64,000 bases of DNA from Puffinus mauretanicus (lineage: Eukaryota > Chordata > Aves > Procellariiformes > Procellariidae). Below, one piece after another: positions 1 through 12,686 of this stretch (positions are counted from its first letter, which is position 1; each line of letters opens with the position of its first letter). The stretch is from NCBI GenBank assembly GCA_023333565.1, contig JAJKFH010003627.1, forward strand, positions 5,127,501 to 5,191,500, in the 5' to 3' direction. Both the position numbers and the translations under genes were made by a program. The notes under the pieces are model-generated. The model had not been told where the DNA came from. It was given only the letters and a program-made list of their open reading frames with translations, and did not search any database.

Positions 1-3000
1 TTTTGGGGCATTTCAGGGCCACATTTATCAAGCATGCTTTAATCATCTTTCAAAACCTTTTCCTTCTCTCACTGGGGTCTGGTATTTGCAGCTAAGTATA
101 TTGTGTGTTAAGTTTATCTATAAATCAGATATTGCTTTCATACAAATTTTATGCCTTGCTTTGGTTTCAAATTAAAGTGTAAATCTTACAAAACAATGCA
201 AAATGGACTTTTTCTAGAACATGTAGGCTCCTTCACTATTTTTAAAACAGATTTCTCTTCCACTTCCCCGGAGATCTATTTATTTTTGTGTTTTATATTT
301 TTAGGGGATGTATTTTGCTCCCATGAAAGTGAGGAATGAATAACATTGCCTGGAGCCAGGCACAGTGTAGGCAGCAGGTGCTGAGCAGCTTCCTTGTACA
401 GGAGTACTACCATACTTTAATCCTGTTTCAGAAATTCTAGCTGTAATTTTTTTCTTTAAAAAATCATTATTCTATTGAGGTATTTTTATTTTTTTCTAAT
501 AGTCTGTGTATGAAAACGTCTTGCTATACTTTGAAGGTGCACATTAATTCATACTCTTATCAGGGACCTTAGTGATATTGGGGTCTATTCAGTATAATTT
601 TCTGTCTTGATGTTAATAGGAGTTATGCATGTATTTTCCAAGTGGGAAAACACATACATTATTTTTGGATATATGCTTTCTATTAGAGCTGTCTTCCATT
701 TGGATTATGCCTTTTACAATTACCTCTGTATCTGTTTCCATGGCATTCTAGTGAAACCTGTAAACAAAATTTTCTCTTCCTCTGTTTGCTGAAATAGGAT
801 TTACTAGTACTTGCACTTGCTAATGCAGCATACAGGTAGTTGTGGTCCTTGAACATGAACAGGGCAATATCCAGCTGCATCGATTTGATCCCGTTAGATG
901 CCTTGTATGTATTAGTCTGGTAAGCGATACTGAATCATTCAATGCTGCAAAAGTGCTGAGGTTTACACGAGGGTACTCAGGATTCAGAATTGTGGAAGGA
1001 GACTATTGGAATTCTCCACCTTATATTAAGATTTAAGTCAGCATAGCAGGTTAGTGGATATAATGTAATTAAATTAGAAAATGATATAGTAATTACAAAA
1101 AGTTGAAGAAACACAGAAGGTTTTAAAATCAGGTTAAAAGGAAGACGATTACCAGAAACCAAGGTCTGCAAATATTCTGTAGCAGAGCTCAGTCCTTCAT
1201 CTCTGAACTCTTCTGTACTAAATATTTGAGGAACCCATTTTTGTGCGTGCCTGCGTTTGCCACAATGTGCCTGTGCCTTCAATATGTGATCCGTACCGAA
1301 ATTCCCCCAACTTCCTCTGGCCATGCTGATAGAAGCAATGCTGTGTCACACATAACTATTCCACTCCCTTTTTTATACAATCAGGTTTGAGTTTTAGGAT
1401 GATGAAGTGTCTATTTTCCTTTTCGCATTTGAGAGATGTAGGTACATTACTCCTCTCAATAACAGATATTCAAGCCCAAGTTATGCCCTTTTGATTTAAA
1501 TGAGAAAGCTTCCACTGTATTCAGGATAGAATTTGACCATATTGCTCGCAAAATCCTGCATATCAAAAGTAGATTGCCCTCCAGAGACTGTGAATTTTAA
1601 TGTTTGTTTTGAATGTGGTTACGTGAACATGGCTCTGAGCTTTGCAACATTTTGTGAGTTTGATTCTTGAATCTGGAACAAATCACTGCCAAGTGCTCTC
1701 GAAGTAGAGAGTGTGTCAAACACAGATCAACATTTTTGACCTGTATTCTCTTGCCCTGTGGGGTAAGATCTTTAAATGCAGTCAGCATCAAGGTTCAGCT
1801 CAGTGTTATTGATGTAAATGGAGTATATCACTGTCATCAAAGCACTCTGTGTGGACACAGATGTTCTGGTGTTGACATATTCTTCTCTTTTGAAGTAAGG
1901 CCAAACATTTCCAATTATGAGCTACTTAAAAAGAGGAAGCAGTACGCTGAAGGATAAGGAGAAAACAGATTTCATGCTAACGAAAAAAGATTATTTTTTA
2001 AAAAGAAAAAAACCAGAAAAATAAATTCTGATTAAAATGATATCTATTTTCCCCATACACGGTAACAGATTTACTGAATATTCTTTCCCAGAGGGATAGA
2101 GCAAAATAAAAAAGAACTAAGTAGGTTAAGTTCTGAGTCCCTATACCCATTTTTTCTGCGTTTTTTGTGTATGCGCTATGTTGACACTAAGTAGTATGGG
2201 GTTGTGTCTGTTGCATCAGTCAAATTTCACTGCAATGAATCACAGCTCATACGTAGAAATGCAGCATTGTGTCACACCATGTTACATCAGTTGCACTTCA
2301 TAGCAAATTGGACAAGATGGAACTCAAGATTTTATTTCAAGCCAGTGGAATATGCTGCATCTGATTACTTAGCATTTTTGCTTAAAATTAGCTGGTTCTT
2401 CAGAAGTATTACACCAAGATGTTAGAGATTTTGTGTTTTTTCTCAATAATGACTACTACAAATATAAAAAACTCAATTACTAGAATAGAAACCTGTTCTC
2501 TTTTGACTGGGTCTGTTTTCTTTGTTTCATTTGTGGAAGTGAAGAATTTGAGGGGGGATGGATTTGAGGAAAATTAAATTTTTGCTATGCTGATGCAGTT
2601 TCTACTGTAATCTTTTTCTTTGCTGCTTCATTTAAGTGCAACCTAATTTTGTTGCAGTTTCTTAGTCATGATTTCACACTAAAAGCTCTGTCCTTGGAAG
2701 GTATTCATAAAGCCTTCCACGTGGGCATAGCAGTGGAAGACCATTTATGTACATATACCGTCTTATTATATTGGTTCCATGAAGTTTTACGAGTTTCTCA
2801 AAGTGAAATAGAAGAGTGAGTTGTTCGAGAGGCAGCAGATTTTCCAAATGATGAAGTGAGCAAATATTCCCTTTGGGCAGAGAACAGCTATAACTCTTGA
2901 TTATTCAGTGTGAGCATTGCCTCATTGGGGACATTAGTTTTTCAAATTGTGCTAATCTTTTAAAAGTAACAACTGGCCACTCATCACCTTAGGTATTTCA

Positions 3001-5640
3001 GCAAGATCATGTGCAAAACTCTAATTAGTATTTATAGAACAGCAACTCCTCCCAGTAGAATAGTAGCGGTAGCTGGCAAATATCTGGTTGACACCTGTTA
3101 AGTCTTCAGACATCCATTGTCTTTTATTCTGCATTTCAAATGAGCAGAGAGCAGTAGGTGAAGTCCCCATAATTAAGGGATAAAGGATAATAAATAACAT
3201 GGTTCTTGAGCGGATGAACACAAGGTTAAAGGCTGTTCTGCTGTCGTGATGCCGTATTTCAGGAATTGTTTGTTTGTAAGTAATAATGCTAGCTAAAATA
3301 TTATGGAACCTTCAGCATATGAGAGAGGATCTGTGTCTAGATTTACATGTGTTTTGTTTATAATGTCAGATTTCAAAGTGCTTCTTGGCAAAGCAGCTAC
3401 TTTCTTCCCTGTCTTTTATCTCACTCAGCACTGATGGCTTTTAACTGGATAGCTGCCTTCCCCAGCAAGCACTTCACTACCTCTGTTGCTATAACATCTA
3501 CTGTTAAATACTCACAACACATTGCTTCTGAAACGTTTTTCTTTTCCAGTAAACCTGGGAGTACAGAAAAACTTCTAGGTAATTAATTCAAATTTGAATC
3601 TATATGTATCTTGGTAAATATTGTCATGATGAGAAATTTTAGTAGACATCGAGAAAAGCAATGCAAGTTTTATGAACAATACTCCCATATGTTCCATTCA
3701 TCAGAAGGGGACAAGACTGAGAAAATCTGAATTTTGAGTAGCTAAAATGTGTTGATTCTTGCCAAGTTTCTTTAACATTTGTGTCTACAATGCAGTGTTA
3801 CAATCACTACCATGTCTACCAGGCTGCATTATACATTCAGAGACTTTCAGCAGCATTTTTAGTATGTATTTATATATCTTTAGCCATAAGATAAGCTGTT
3901 TGTGAAATGAGCTGTCATTTGTGGTGAAACAGTTTGAGAATAAAGCACTGTATATATATATAGCTTGCTAATCTGAAAGACTAGAATTGCTTACTATAAA
4001 ATACAGAGCGGGCCAAGTTTAGTGATAATATCACCTGAATTTAGGTAAAGAAGATGAACAAGCTGTTATCATTACCTGATTCCTTCCTTGGCCTATTTTA
4101 CAACTTTGGCCACTTTCTGAAGTTTGTTCCTTTGCCAGTTTTATAATGTAATGGGTGCTTGTTCTTGCTTTCCCGAGGGATCTGGTGAGAAAGCTTTTGG
4201 AGGTTCAGAAATACTTCCCATGGCACAGGTGTGTGTTGATGCAGTCTTTGCCAGGTGCAGATCTGGCTCCTCAGAGCTGCTCCCTCCCTTGTGCTACTAC
4301 AACTCTGTGTAGGATCAGCAGGCTGGGAGCTGGCCCAGGTTAAAAGTAAACTTTCAAGGAAGAGAAAGAGGATTTAGTCTTGGTCTGGTTCATCACATAG
4401 ATCCAAAACAAGCTGTATGGGTCCAACTGGAGGAGCGGTGAGGGAGGTGGGAATAAGTGGCTGGAGCAGGGGCAAGGGAATGAGGATAGCAGCTTCTAGG
4501 AAAATGCCTAGAGAATTGTCTGCGGAACCACAGCCTCCATTTCAATATCTTGTAGCATTTTATTTGGAGAAAATAGGGGAAAAGGACATTGCAGTATTGA
4601 CCTTTTAAAATCCCACATTGAGTGATAAGCAGGCGTAGTTTTGTTTTGGTCTTACTGTAGCTCTTTGGAAGAAAATAAGATGTTTTTAGACAGTTTTGAG
4701 GTTGGCATGTATATGAAAGTAAAATAACTGCCTCTGAAGTCAATCCCTGGGTAAATTAATGTTTGTGTGAATCTTGTGAAGTAGCAAAAGAAACAGACCT
4801 AACCACTCTACAAACCCATAAAAAATGCATTCTCTTCCCCTTTCCCAGTCCAGCAAACATAGTAATTCCTGGGAATATAGCGTAGGTTACATATAATTCT
4901 TACCAGCAACAGCTTTTGTGGAAATAGAGGGGAGGTTATATTCTGCTGACACAAAGTATGAATCAGATCCCCAAACTAATGTGTTTATTGTGCAAACTAA
5001 ATGGGATTAGTTTGTTGCAAGAAAGAAAGATAAATTTTATTGACTGGATACTTTACTGGAAATTTAAGATGCATGGAATTATGTTAGGGAAAACTAATAA
5101 CAAGGAAATTAAATTAATATAGAAGAAGGCAAATGAATTTTGGGATTCAAAGAGAAAATAATGAAGAAGCTCCAAAGAACTGCTAAGCCATTATTTAAAA
5201 ACCCTAGCTATTTTATATGTATGTATGTGTTTCCTCATCATTTATCTGACTGATCTCCTATAAATCAATTTATTTAGATTACAGCAGAGTCAAAAGGCCC
5301 CAGCCAGGATCAAGACTCATTGTGCTTAGTGTTGTGGAAACATATAAACAGACAAAGTCCTTTTCCACAGTTGTGAAAATTTTATGATTGATTTCAGTAA
5401 GAGCAAAGTTAGGCCAATACTGAGCACTTCTGAAAATTCCATCCTTAAAGATTTATTCCAAGCAGTAACTGTTTAAAAAATGACAAACTGCTTACATAAG
5501 AGTCTAAATATTTGATGGTTATAGTATTTACATCTAAAACACCAGAGGCTATGTGCTTTAATACCTCAATCTGTTTCCCATATACTCTGTCAACATGAGT
5601 TCCCTGCATTGATTGAGGGCACTCTGTGATCCCTAAGGTT
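1..5640. other. Unannotated A+T-rich stretch
   Basis: No gene, repeat family or RNA gene was recognised here. Open frames are short (116 codons at most) and carry no recognisable domain. The only local structure is a short TA run near 3951-3961. The segment 4150-4345 is somewhat richer in G+C, but its two overlapping frames have no protein signature. This reads as unique, non-coding vertebrate DNA. Confidence 0.6.
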
Positions 5641-5641
5641 G

Positions 5642-5687
5642 TATTCATGAAAGGTTACCCTTGGTACTACTTTATTCATGAAAGGTT
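5642..5687. repeat. 15-bp perfect direct repeat
   Basis: The word TATTCATGAAAGGTT occurs at 5642-5656 and again at 5673-5687, offset by 31 bp. The sequence between the copies is unrelated. It could be a small local duplication. No mobile element is recognisable around it. Confidence 0.8.
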
Positions 5688-7394
5688 TGAAGCACATAGG
5701 AAACAAATGGGTCTATTCCTGCTAGGTGCATTTTTGTCATCTATAAATACTTAATTACTGGGGTGCTGATGAGAAATTGAAAATCTTAAAAAAGTGCAGA
5801 TGCCTGAAAATAGTTCCCCCATCACCCGTGCAAATCACAATGAAATTTGCAGTTGGGAGGTTTTCTGGCAGTTTAAAACAACTGAATTCTAGGGTTTTCC
5901 CACTACAGCCCATGGTATTGAGTTCAATGGCTGCAAAATATGACTAGAGCTGTGCATTGCATCCCATCATAAAACAGGTTATTCTCTTTTCTCAGGTGAT
6001 GGGCATTTGGTGGAACTGATTGCATGAAAAGTGTTCACAGAACTGGGTCCCTAACCTTGGCAGGTTTAAAAAAAAGTATATAAAATTGAGGCTTTTTCCC
6101 CCAAAATGATTCTGTAAGTTAGATAAATATGGGCAGCACTGAACTCAAAGCGGAGTCAAACTACCAAGAGGACATTGCAGCTTTTCATTGCAATTTTGTA
6201 CTTTGAACTAATGGAGCGAAGCAGAATGAAAATCACCTCTGTTAAGAATGGCATTTATCAGCCGAAAGTACTTAGTAGCAAGAGCCCTACACAGACAAAG
6301 CCGAGTGTCACCAAGAAATGTACTTGAGAATCAGACTGTTAACACAAGACTACACAAATAAGAGCCAAAAACTGTAATCAGAAAATGCAACATCTCTTTA
6401 AGAATGTTTTAATGGTCTGAAGAGTGCTAGACAAGTTGAATTTAACAAGATGTAATAACCTATGACATAACATAATTGAGAATGCACCAGGACGCAGCAC
6501 AGTCAGGTTAAATTTTGGCTTTCCTTCACTTAGCCTTGCAACTTTAATGATCTTTCAACATATGATTTTAAAAACACATAGTACTGTTTAAATTTACATA
6601 TGACATAAAAGCATAGGATGTGCACTATATCAGAAATACAATTCTAAGTAAAGTTAGGGCTGAAATATCCAGCCTAATATTTTTAAATGTTTCCTTTAAT
6701 CATTAACAACAACTTTTTCATTTTTTTTCTGTGAAGAACCAATATTTAATGCAGAGGAAAAGGTAATGGGAACTATTCATTGTGAACTTTTATCAAAGTG
6801 AGATGGTTATCAGGCACCTGCCCTATATTTGAAGTGCCATGGTAAAAACCAAAGCAATGAGTTCAATTTCTCTTTTAATCAAACATAAATAGAAGACAAA
6901 ACCACTTTGCTGTACTGTGGAAATTGAGAATTGTAGAGAAAATAAGCAGTAAATAAGTATGGCAGGTGATAATGCAGGAACAGAACATTAAAATAATAGG
7001 TGCTGTGTCTTGAAGTTTGTCTCATGGGATTCGACAGTTGTATATAAACCCCAAATTAAAAAACCCCAATTTTTATGCTGTGATTAGTAGGGTTAAGTTA
7101 TGAATTAAATTCTGTATGATGTCAGCAGTTTGAGAGAATTAAAATTTAATGACAACAGAATAGAGATAAGATCTTTCCTGCATTTCTAGATGCTGAGGCA
7201 GTGGCTAAAGTTTGTTTTTTCCAACTGCTTCAAGTAGGATTATTGAATTCTAGCTTGAAAGTGAAATTTCGTCTTCCTGCTTCACTATATTAAGCATCTC
7301 TGAGATTGAAAACCTAGCAAGAGCTCTCCTAGTGTGATTAGAAAGTATCCAATATTTTTTGGCAGCAAATACTAATTCCATTCTTTCTGTCTAG
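5688..7394. other. Unannotated A+T-rich stretch
   Basis: No coding, RNA or repeat feature could be supported. The stretch has many stops in all frames and a few short homopolymer runs. It ends abruptly at a G+C-rich block. Confidence 0.6.
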
Positions 7395-8465
7395 TACTGC
7401 TCAGGCAGCACAAGGATAACTGGCTGTCAGGCGCTCTGGGTAATGGAAGGTGAGGCTCCAGGCTCTCAGTGGAAAGCTGGCGGCTTTGCTGACAGTTCCC
7501 TGCCTCTGGAAAATAAGAGCGGTGCTGGGGAGGGGAAGGGCTGTGCTGGGTGAGGGGGCTGGGCAGCACCAGGTCTCGGCTGGAATATTGTCCCTTTGGA
7601 AACTGTGAACCGTTAGTATAGGTTTGAACAACACAACGCCCTCATCACTGCTCTCAGATGTTCAGGTTTCTCTGCGCATGTCCTCTCTGCCACTTAGTAG
7701 ATCTGTTTGTGGAATTCAGGGCTGGTATTTATCTGCCTGGGGTCTCGGGACATTGGGCAGCCAGGCTGGAGAGCCTCTCCAGCACCTGTAAGGGAGTCCT
7801 CAGGTCTGGGACTGATCTGCAGCGGTTATGCAGACGGGCTGCAGGTGAGCTGTGCAGCTGACGTGCAGGTGTGCATCCTCAGGGCTTTCTATCTGCTGCA
7901 GGTGTGCGGGTAGTTGAAAACGAGCTGCTTGTGGCTGCCCCTCTCCCACACAACAGGCGGGAGGCTCCGAGGCAGCAGGTAAGCTCTGTTTGTGCTGTCC
8001 AGCTCCTAAACCCCAATAGCACACAAACCGTTTAACCGATTTTACCTTTTAACAGTGAGGTGTGCGTGGCATTATTAAAAAATAATGGCAAGAAAGTCAT
8101 AAAACATGTATTTCAGTTAGACCGCTTCGTTTGAAGCGAGGTGCCCTGTGGCAGGGCCTGGCTGTGGTGGGGCTGCCCCCACGCCCAGGGGCCCCCTTCC
8201 CTCAGGCGCTGCCCGCCTTCCCGCCTTGTGCTGCTCAGGCTCTGCCTTGCACAATTTTGCCACTTTATTTCCTCATTTTTTCCCTTCTGTGCTTTTGCAC
8301 AGCCACCCTCCTCAACGCTTCCAAGCCTGGAGAGAGGTGATGAGAGGGCCCAGGGCTCGCCGGCGTGCCCTGTCCCTTCGCAGGTGTGTGAGCAAGTTGG
8401 GGTGTCACTCGGGTGCCATCTGCCCACAAACAGTGTGGCCGAGGGAGCCGTGTCATGTGAAACAT
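7395..8465. other. Isolated G+C-rich block
   Basis: This kilobase is clearly richer in G+C than its neighbours, with CpG-containing patches around 7500-7990 and 8120-8450. Overlapping open frames of up to 125 codons occur on both strands, as expected in G+C-rich DNA, and none shows a recognisable domain. The segment 7810-7920 repeats short GCAGGTG-like words. It could be a small CpG island, a decayed G+C-rich repeat, or an exon/promoter of an unrecognised transcript. No core promoter was identified. Confidence 0.45.
7527..7563 (+). other. Canonical G-quadruplex motif
   Basis: Six runs of three or more G lie in 37 bases: 7527-7530, 7532-7535, 7538-7540, 7548-7550, 7554-7558 and 7561-7563. Loops are 1, 2, 7, 3 and 2 bases. 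This satisfies the usual G3+/N1-7 rule on the plus strand. It lies inside the G+C-rich block. Confidence 0.75.
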
Positions 8466-11400
8466 GGTAATGAAAAGAAACTATCCTATCAGCAGCTCAA
8501 GAATTCGATTTTTATTAGGGATTAGTTGTAAATTTATTAGGGAATTGCACTGGGTAGCTGGACTTGCAGCAAAATGATTTCAAATGGCAAAATTAGTAAC
8601 TTCCAAAATTGGGAATTGCTGTTGAGATTGAGGAAGAAAATTGTGTTTGTGTTAGCTTTTTGTTTGAAGACTTTACCATTGTTCAGCCTTTTCCAGGTGC
8701 TGTTGTAAAAAATATTGTATTCATTCTCTGAAGAATTTTACAAAATAGTTCATTGGAAATGTGTGATACCCTTCAGCAAATTTATAGGAAAGGCCAATGC
8801 AGCTCAAGATAAAAAGAGATTCAACTTAAAAGGATAGATTCACCATAGAAAGAAATTGAGGAATATCCAAGTTAAAATAATTTACCGTGCCTTTTAATAT
8901 TTGATAAAATCCTCTCCTAATATTTTTCTCAATGTAGTTGAAAGGCACCGGTACCTCATAGCTTTGAGACCAGCAGTGATATAATAATTTAGCTTTCATA
9001 AGGAAAAGAATTTTTCCTCATCTGCTACTTTACTGGATAGTTTAATGCTCTTATGGTTGTCTTTTAAATGTCATTCAGTCAATGAAGGGGAGTCATGCAG
9101 CATATGTATGTTTATGTGCAACTTTTTATTAAACATAATTCCCTGGGCTCTCCTGAGGGACTGTCACTATCCTGGGGGTGCTGGTGGAAGGGGTTGTGGT
9201 GCAAATCCTACTCGGAAAGTGTTTGGCTCATTTGGGCTATGTGAACTTGAGGAATGACTCAGCAAGGGGAAAAGTGTGGCTGCAGGTGCAATCAGAAAGG
9301 CTTTACCTTCAGGAGCAGGTTCTGTAACTAAAAGCAAAGTAAGTCAAGGTAAGCAGGGAAGGAAACATATTCAGATTCACTGGGTGTTAATCCCTGCAGG
9401 CAAAAGTCTGATACTTGTTTTAAAAGGAGGAAAAAAGGGGAAATGCTGTTTGTTCACCTCGTAAAATGAAGAGGGAGTTGATTTAGGTGGGAGTCATGGA
9501 TATGAATATAGTTTTCTACGTAAGTTTAAAAAAAAAAAAAAGCCTTGTGTTGTAGTGCTGTATGTCACACTCCTTGAGCATATGTGGTTATGTTAACTGT
9601 TACATTTATGTCTGAAAAGCACATAGGCTTAAAAACCGGTAAATTACATGCAGTCTTGGCCTTTAATCATGTCCTGAGAATGATCACCTGGAGGAAATTT
9701 CCACTGTTGTGCAGTTGCAAACTAAGTGTTTTACTCAGAGCACAGAAACAAGGGGAGAAAAAGTATGAGGCATCAGTTACACAGAAGAAAACATGAGTAG
9801 CTTTTCTTTTGAAAGTATTTAACAGATGTAACTCTGCTTTCCTGCCATTATCTCTATGAATAAGCATGGATCTGGATGTTTGTACATCAGTCTGAAAGGG
9901 AACACTAAACTGCAGGTCTGCTGGTAAAGAAGCCAGGTGCAAAGGGTAGCGTGCATGTCAATATTCAAGATGTCTTAAAACAGCATGTAGGAGTCAGTCG
10001 TGCTTTTCTATTTCGGTAACTGTGGGATCTACTGAGAGTTCTCCTTTCAGACTTACTCTAAAGTATTCCCCGCCCCCCCCACCCTGGTGTGAGATACCCG
10101 TACATCAGAAGCTTGGCATCTGCGGTCTGTGTGGCTATATTCTTTGACAAGAGTCTCGCAGTACAGTGAAAATGAATAGAGCATTCTGGATTTGTCACTT
10201 CTAATACTCATCAACTTGTATCTGTGTGCTCTGAAAGTACAGAAACTAATAACCTAGATGAATCATAAATGTCTGGGGTGTGTGTGCGTGCATATATATT
10301 TGTGTGGGGGCTGCTCCTTCAGTTTGTTTTCTTTTCCTTTTATTTTGGCAAAGAATTCCAAGTTTATGCTAAGAGGCTGGGCTTCAAAAACATATCTGAA
10401 TAGAGGAAATGAAAGTGGATAAAAATGGAGAGAAAATAGTAGCCCGGAGTGAGATGTGTGACTCTCTGTGTCTGAGGCCTCTGGATACTAAAATTACAGA
10501 AGGAAATAAATTACATGTTGACTGCATGTTTTTCTTCCACTCTTAGAGCAATAAAAACCAGGATGTCTTCTATATAAAGTAACAGTGAACTTAACCATAA
10601 CCAAGCATGGGAAACTGTATTTTAGTTCTTAAGACTCATCTTGCTGCACAACAGAGCATAGCATTTACATTCACAGTACTGCCACTGTGTGGTTTCCCCT
10701 GAAATTCTGCAGGTAAGGAAAGCCATTCCCTACCAAACCATCAAGACACTCAAAGCAAGACATACATGTGGGAATCAGAGTGATGGCAGTGCAAATTGCA
10801 TGGATGTGTTTCAAAAGACTTACTCTTCTGTTGTATTTTTGGTTTTAGTTTTGGCTTTCCTTTCTTGAAGAAGGGATTTCACGCTTGTGAAGTTTTTGTC
10901 CTCCAAATAGATGTTATCAGCACAACCTAGCATTTCAATATCTTAATATTGAAGTTGAAACTCCAGGTTTTTACTTTTTGTTTCAAAAGTTGGTACACCA
11001 TTTTAGGTTCAAACCAAACTTGTTATTAGAATTTCTATTTAAGGTTTTAGTTCTTTGAAAGTAAAGTGTGATGAAATAAAGATATATATCCACTGACAGA
11101 ATCTTATGATAACATAAATAAAGGCTGTTTATAGCTTTAATTTAACATGTAATTAATAAAAGTTATTTCTCTTGAAGCCACCAGAAATGTGGATTAAGGT
11201 TTAGAAAACCTTCTGGTAAGTGAAGCTGAGATACTTTATAGCAGATGCACAAGTGGTATATATTTTCACAGACAACATTTACAAGTATCACTAATACATT
11301 CTATCTGACAGCATGAGCCACATGCATAAGAAGTTAATGGTCACTAATGCCTCAATAAAAGCTATTTATTGGAATATCTTTTTTAAGATTCACCTTTAAG

Positions 11401-11492
11401 TACAGATATTTGATATTTTGAGTTCTACTTTCAAAATGCACTTCTGTACTCCCTTCTTATGTTGGTATCCAAGCATTTTTGTTTTTCATGTT

Positions 11493-11546
11493 AAAAAAAC
11501 CAACCAACCAAACAACCCCAAACAACTGCAAACAAAAAAAACCCCT
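11493..11546. repeat. Low-complexity CCAA/CAAA-rich tract
   Basis: An A-run is followed by CCAACCAACCAAACAACCCC and further CAAA-like words, ending in another A-run. It is simple sequence. Read through, it gives a lysine/asparagine/proline-rich chance frame. Confidence 0.7.
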
Positions 11547-12662
11547 AAAGCGCCCACCAACAACATTATAAACAATTTAAAATATCACAAAACCTTCTGG
11601 CACTTAGTAACAAAATACAGTTGCTGAAGTCAAGCTTAAAAAGTTTAAAAAAACCCTTTACGTCAATTTTATTAAAATATAGTATCTTGTTATTCTACTA
11701 GTGGTAAATGAGACTCAAACCTCGAGTTATTGAACAGTACTCATTTTTCATTTTTTACCTCCGCTTTCTGCAAGGCTGTGCTGGATATCTTCCATCTTAG
11801 TTTCAAACTAAACAGCTGTGTTTTTCAAATGATATTCAATTAGTCATTTTTTTTTTGCAACATATAAAACTGGAAAATGGTGAAATATAAATGTCTCTTA
11901 AATTTTTATGGCATATCTAAATGTGGCTAGGTAGGCTAGCATCAGAAAATCTGGAAACTAATAATGACTGCTGCATCTTTGACATTGTTTGGCTTCTACT
12001 CTCCTCCTCCTGTTTCATGTTGTATTTCCTTGAATGAGAGATATGAACTTCAGAAAACAGTGCCTTGAAAACAAGTGCAGTATATTACAGACATGAAAAT
12101 TCAGTTGTACTCGGAAGTTGAAGTCATGTATTCAGTTGCAAAATAATAATAAGCTAATTGTGAAGTTTTTAATTGCAAAGAAGGAAACCATTTTTATTCG
12201 GCGAAGAAAACTTCTGTAAGAAATAAAGGAAGGAAAAAAATGACTGCTGCTTCAAATGATGGTGCCACACTTGGACTGCACAACAGGGCTGAACCTCTGA
12301 AAGTCCTCCCCAGTCAAATAGCTAATAGCTGCCTAGGACATGTATACAGATGAAAACAATTTCCTTGGGTGGATAAAATGAAAGTCAACTGAGGTGGAAG
12401 GAGAGCTGTAAAAGTAACTAATGAAACCTTGACAGGTTTTGAAGAGTTGGGGTAATTCTGCTTGGGGTTTTGTGGGGCATAGAGTGTGAGAAGGCTGACC
12501 TTAGGAATTCAGCCAGCTCAACCTAGGTGGTTATAATGTTTCATTATCTTCTGCTCCAAGTTCCATCCCAAGATGGAAATATAATGCTTAACTAGTGTTT
12601 ATTATTGCATTTTACAGGAGGAGACATTAAAGGCAAAGGATAATAGTGTGGGTTTTTTGTTT

Positions 12663-12686
12663 CCCCACCCTTCCCCCCCACTCCCC
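12663..12686 (-). other. G-quadruplex motif on the minus strand
   Basis: C runs at 12663-12666, 12668-12670, 12673-12679 and 12683-12686 are separated by 1, 2 and 3 bases. The minus strand therefore carries four G runs that meet the canonical quadruplex rule. No gene is recognised nearby. Confidence 0.7.

Noticed and set aside
8113..8525. Overlapping frames of 104-125 codons on both strands in the G+C-rich block
   Set aside because: Frames on both strands and in several phases are equally open, as expected from G+C-rich DNA. None shows a domain or a plausible codon pattern.
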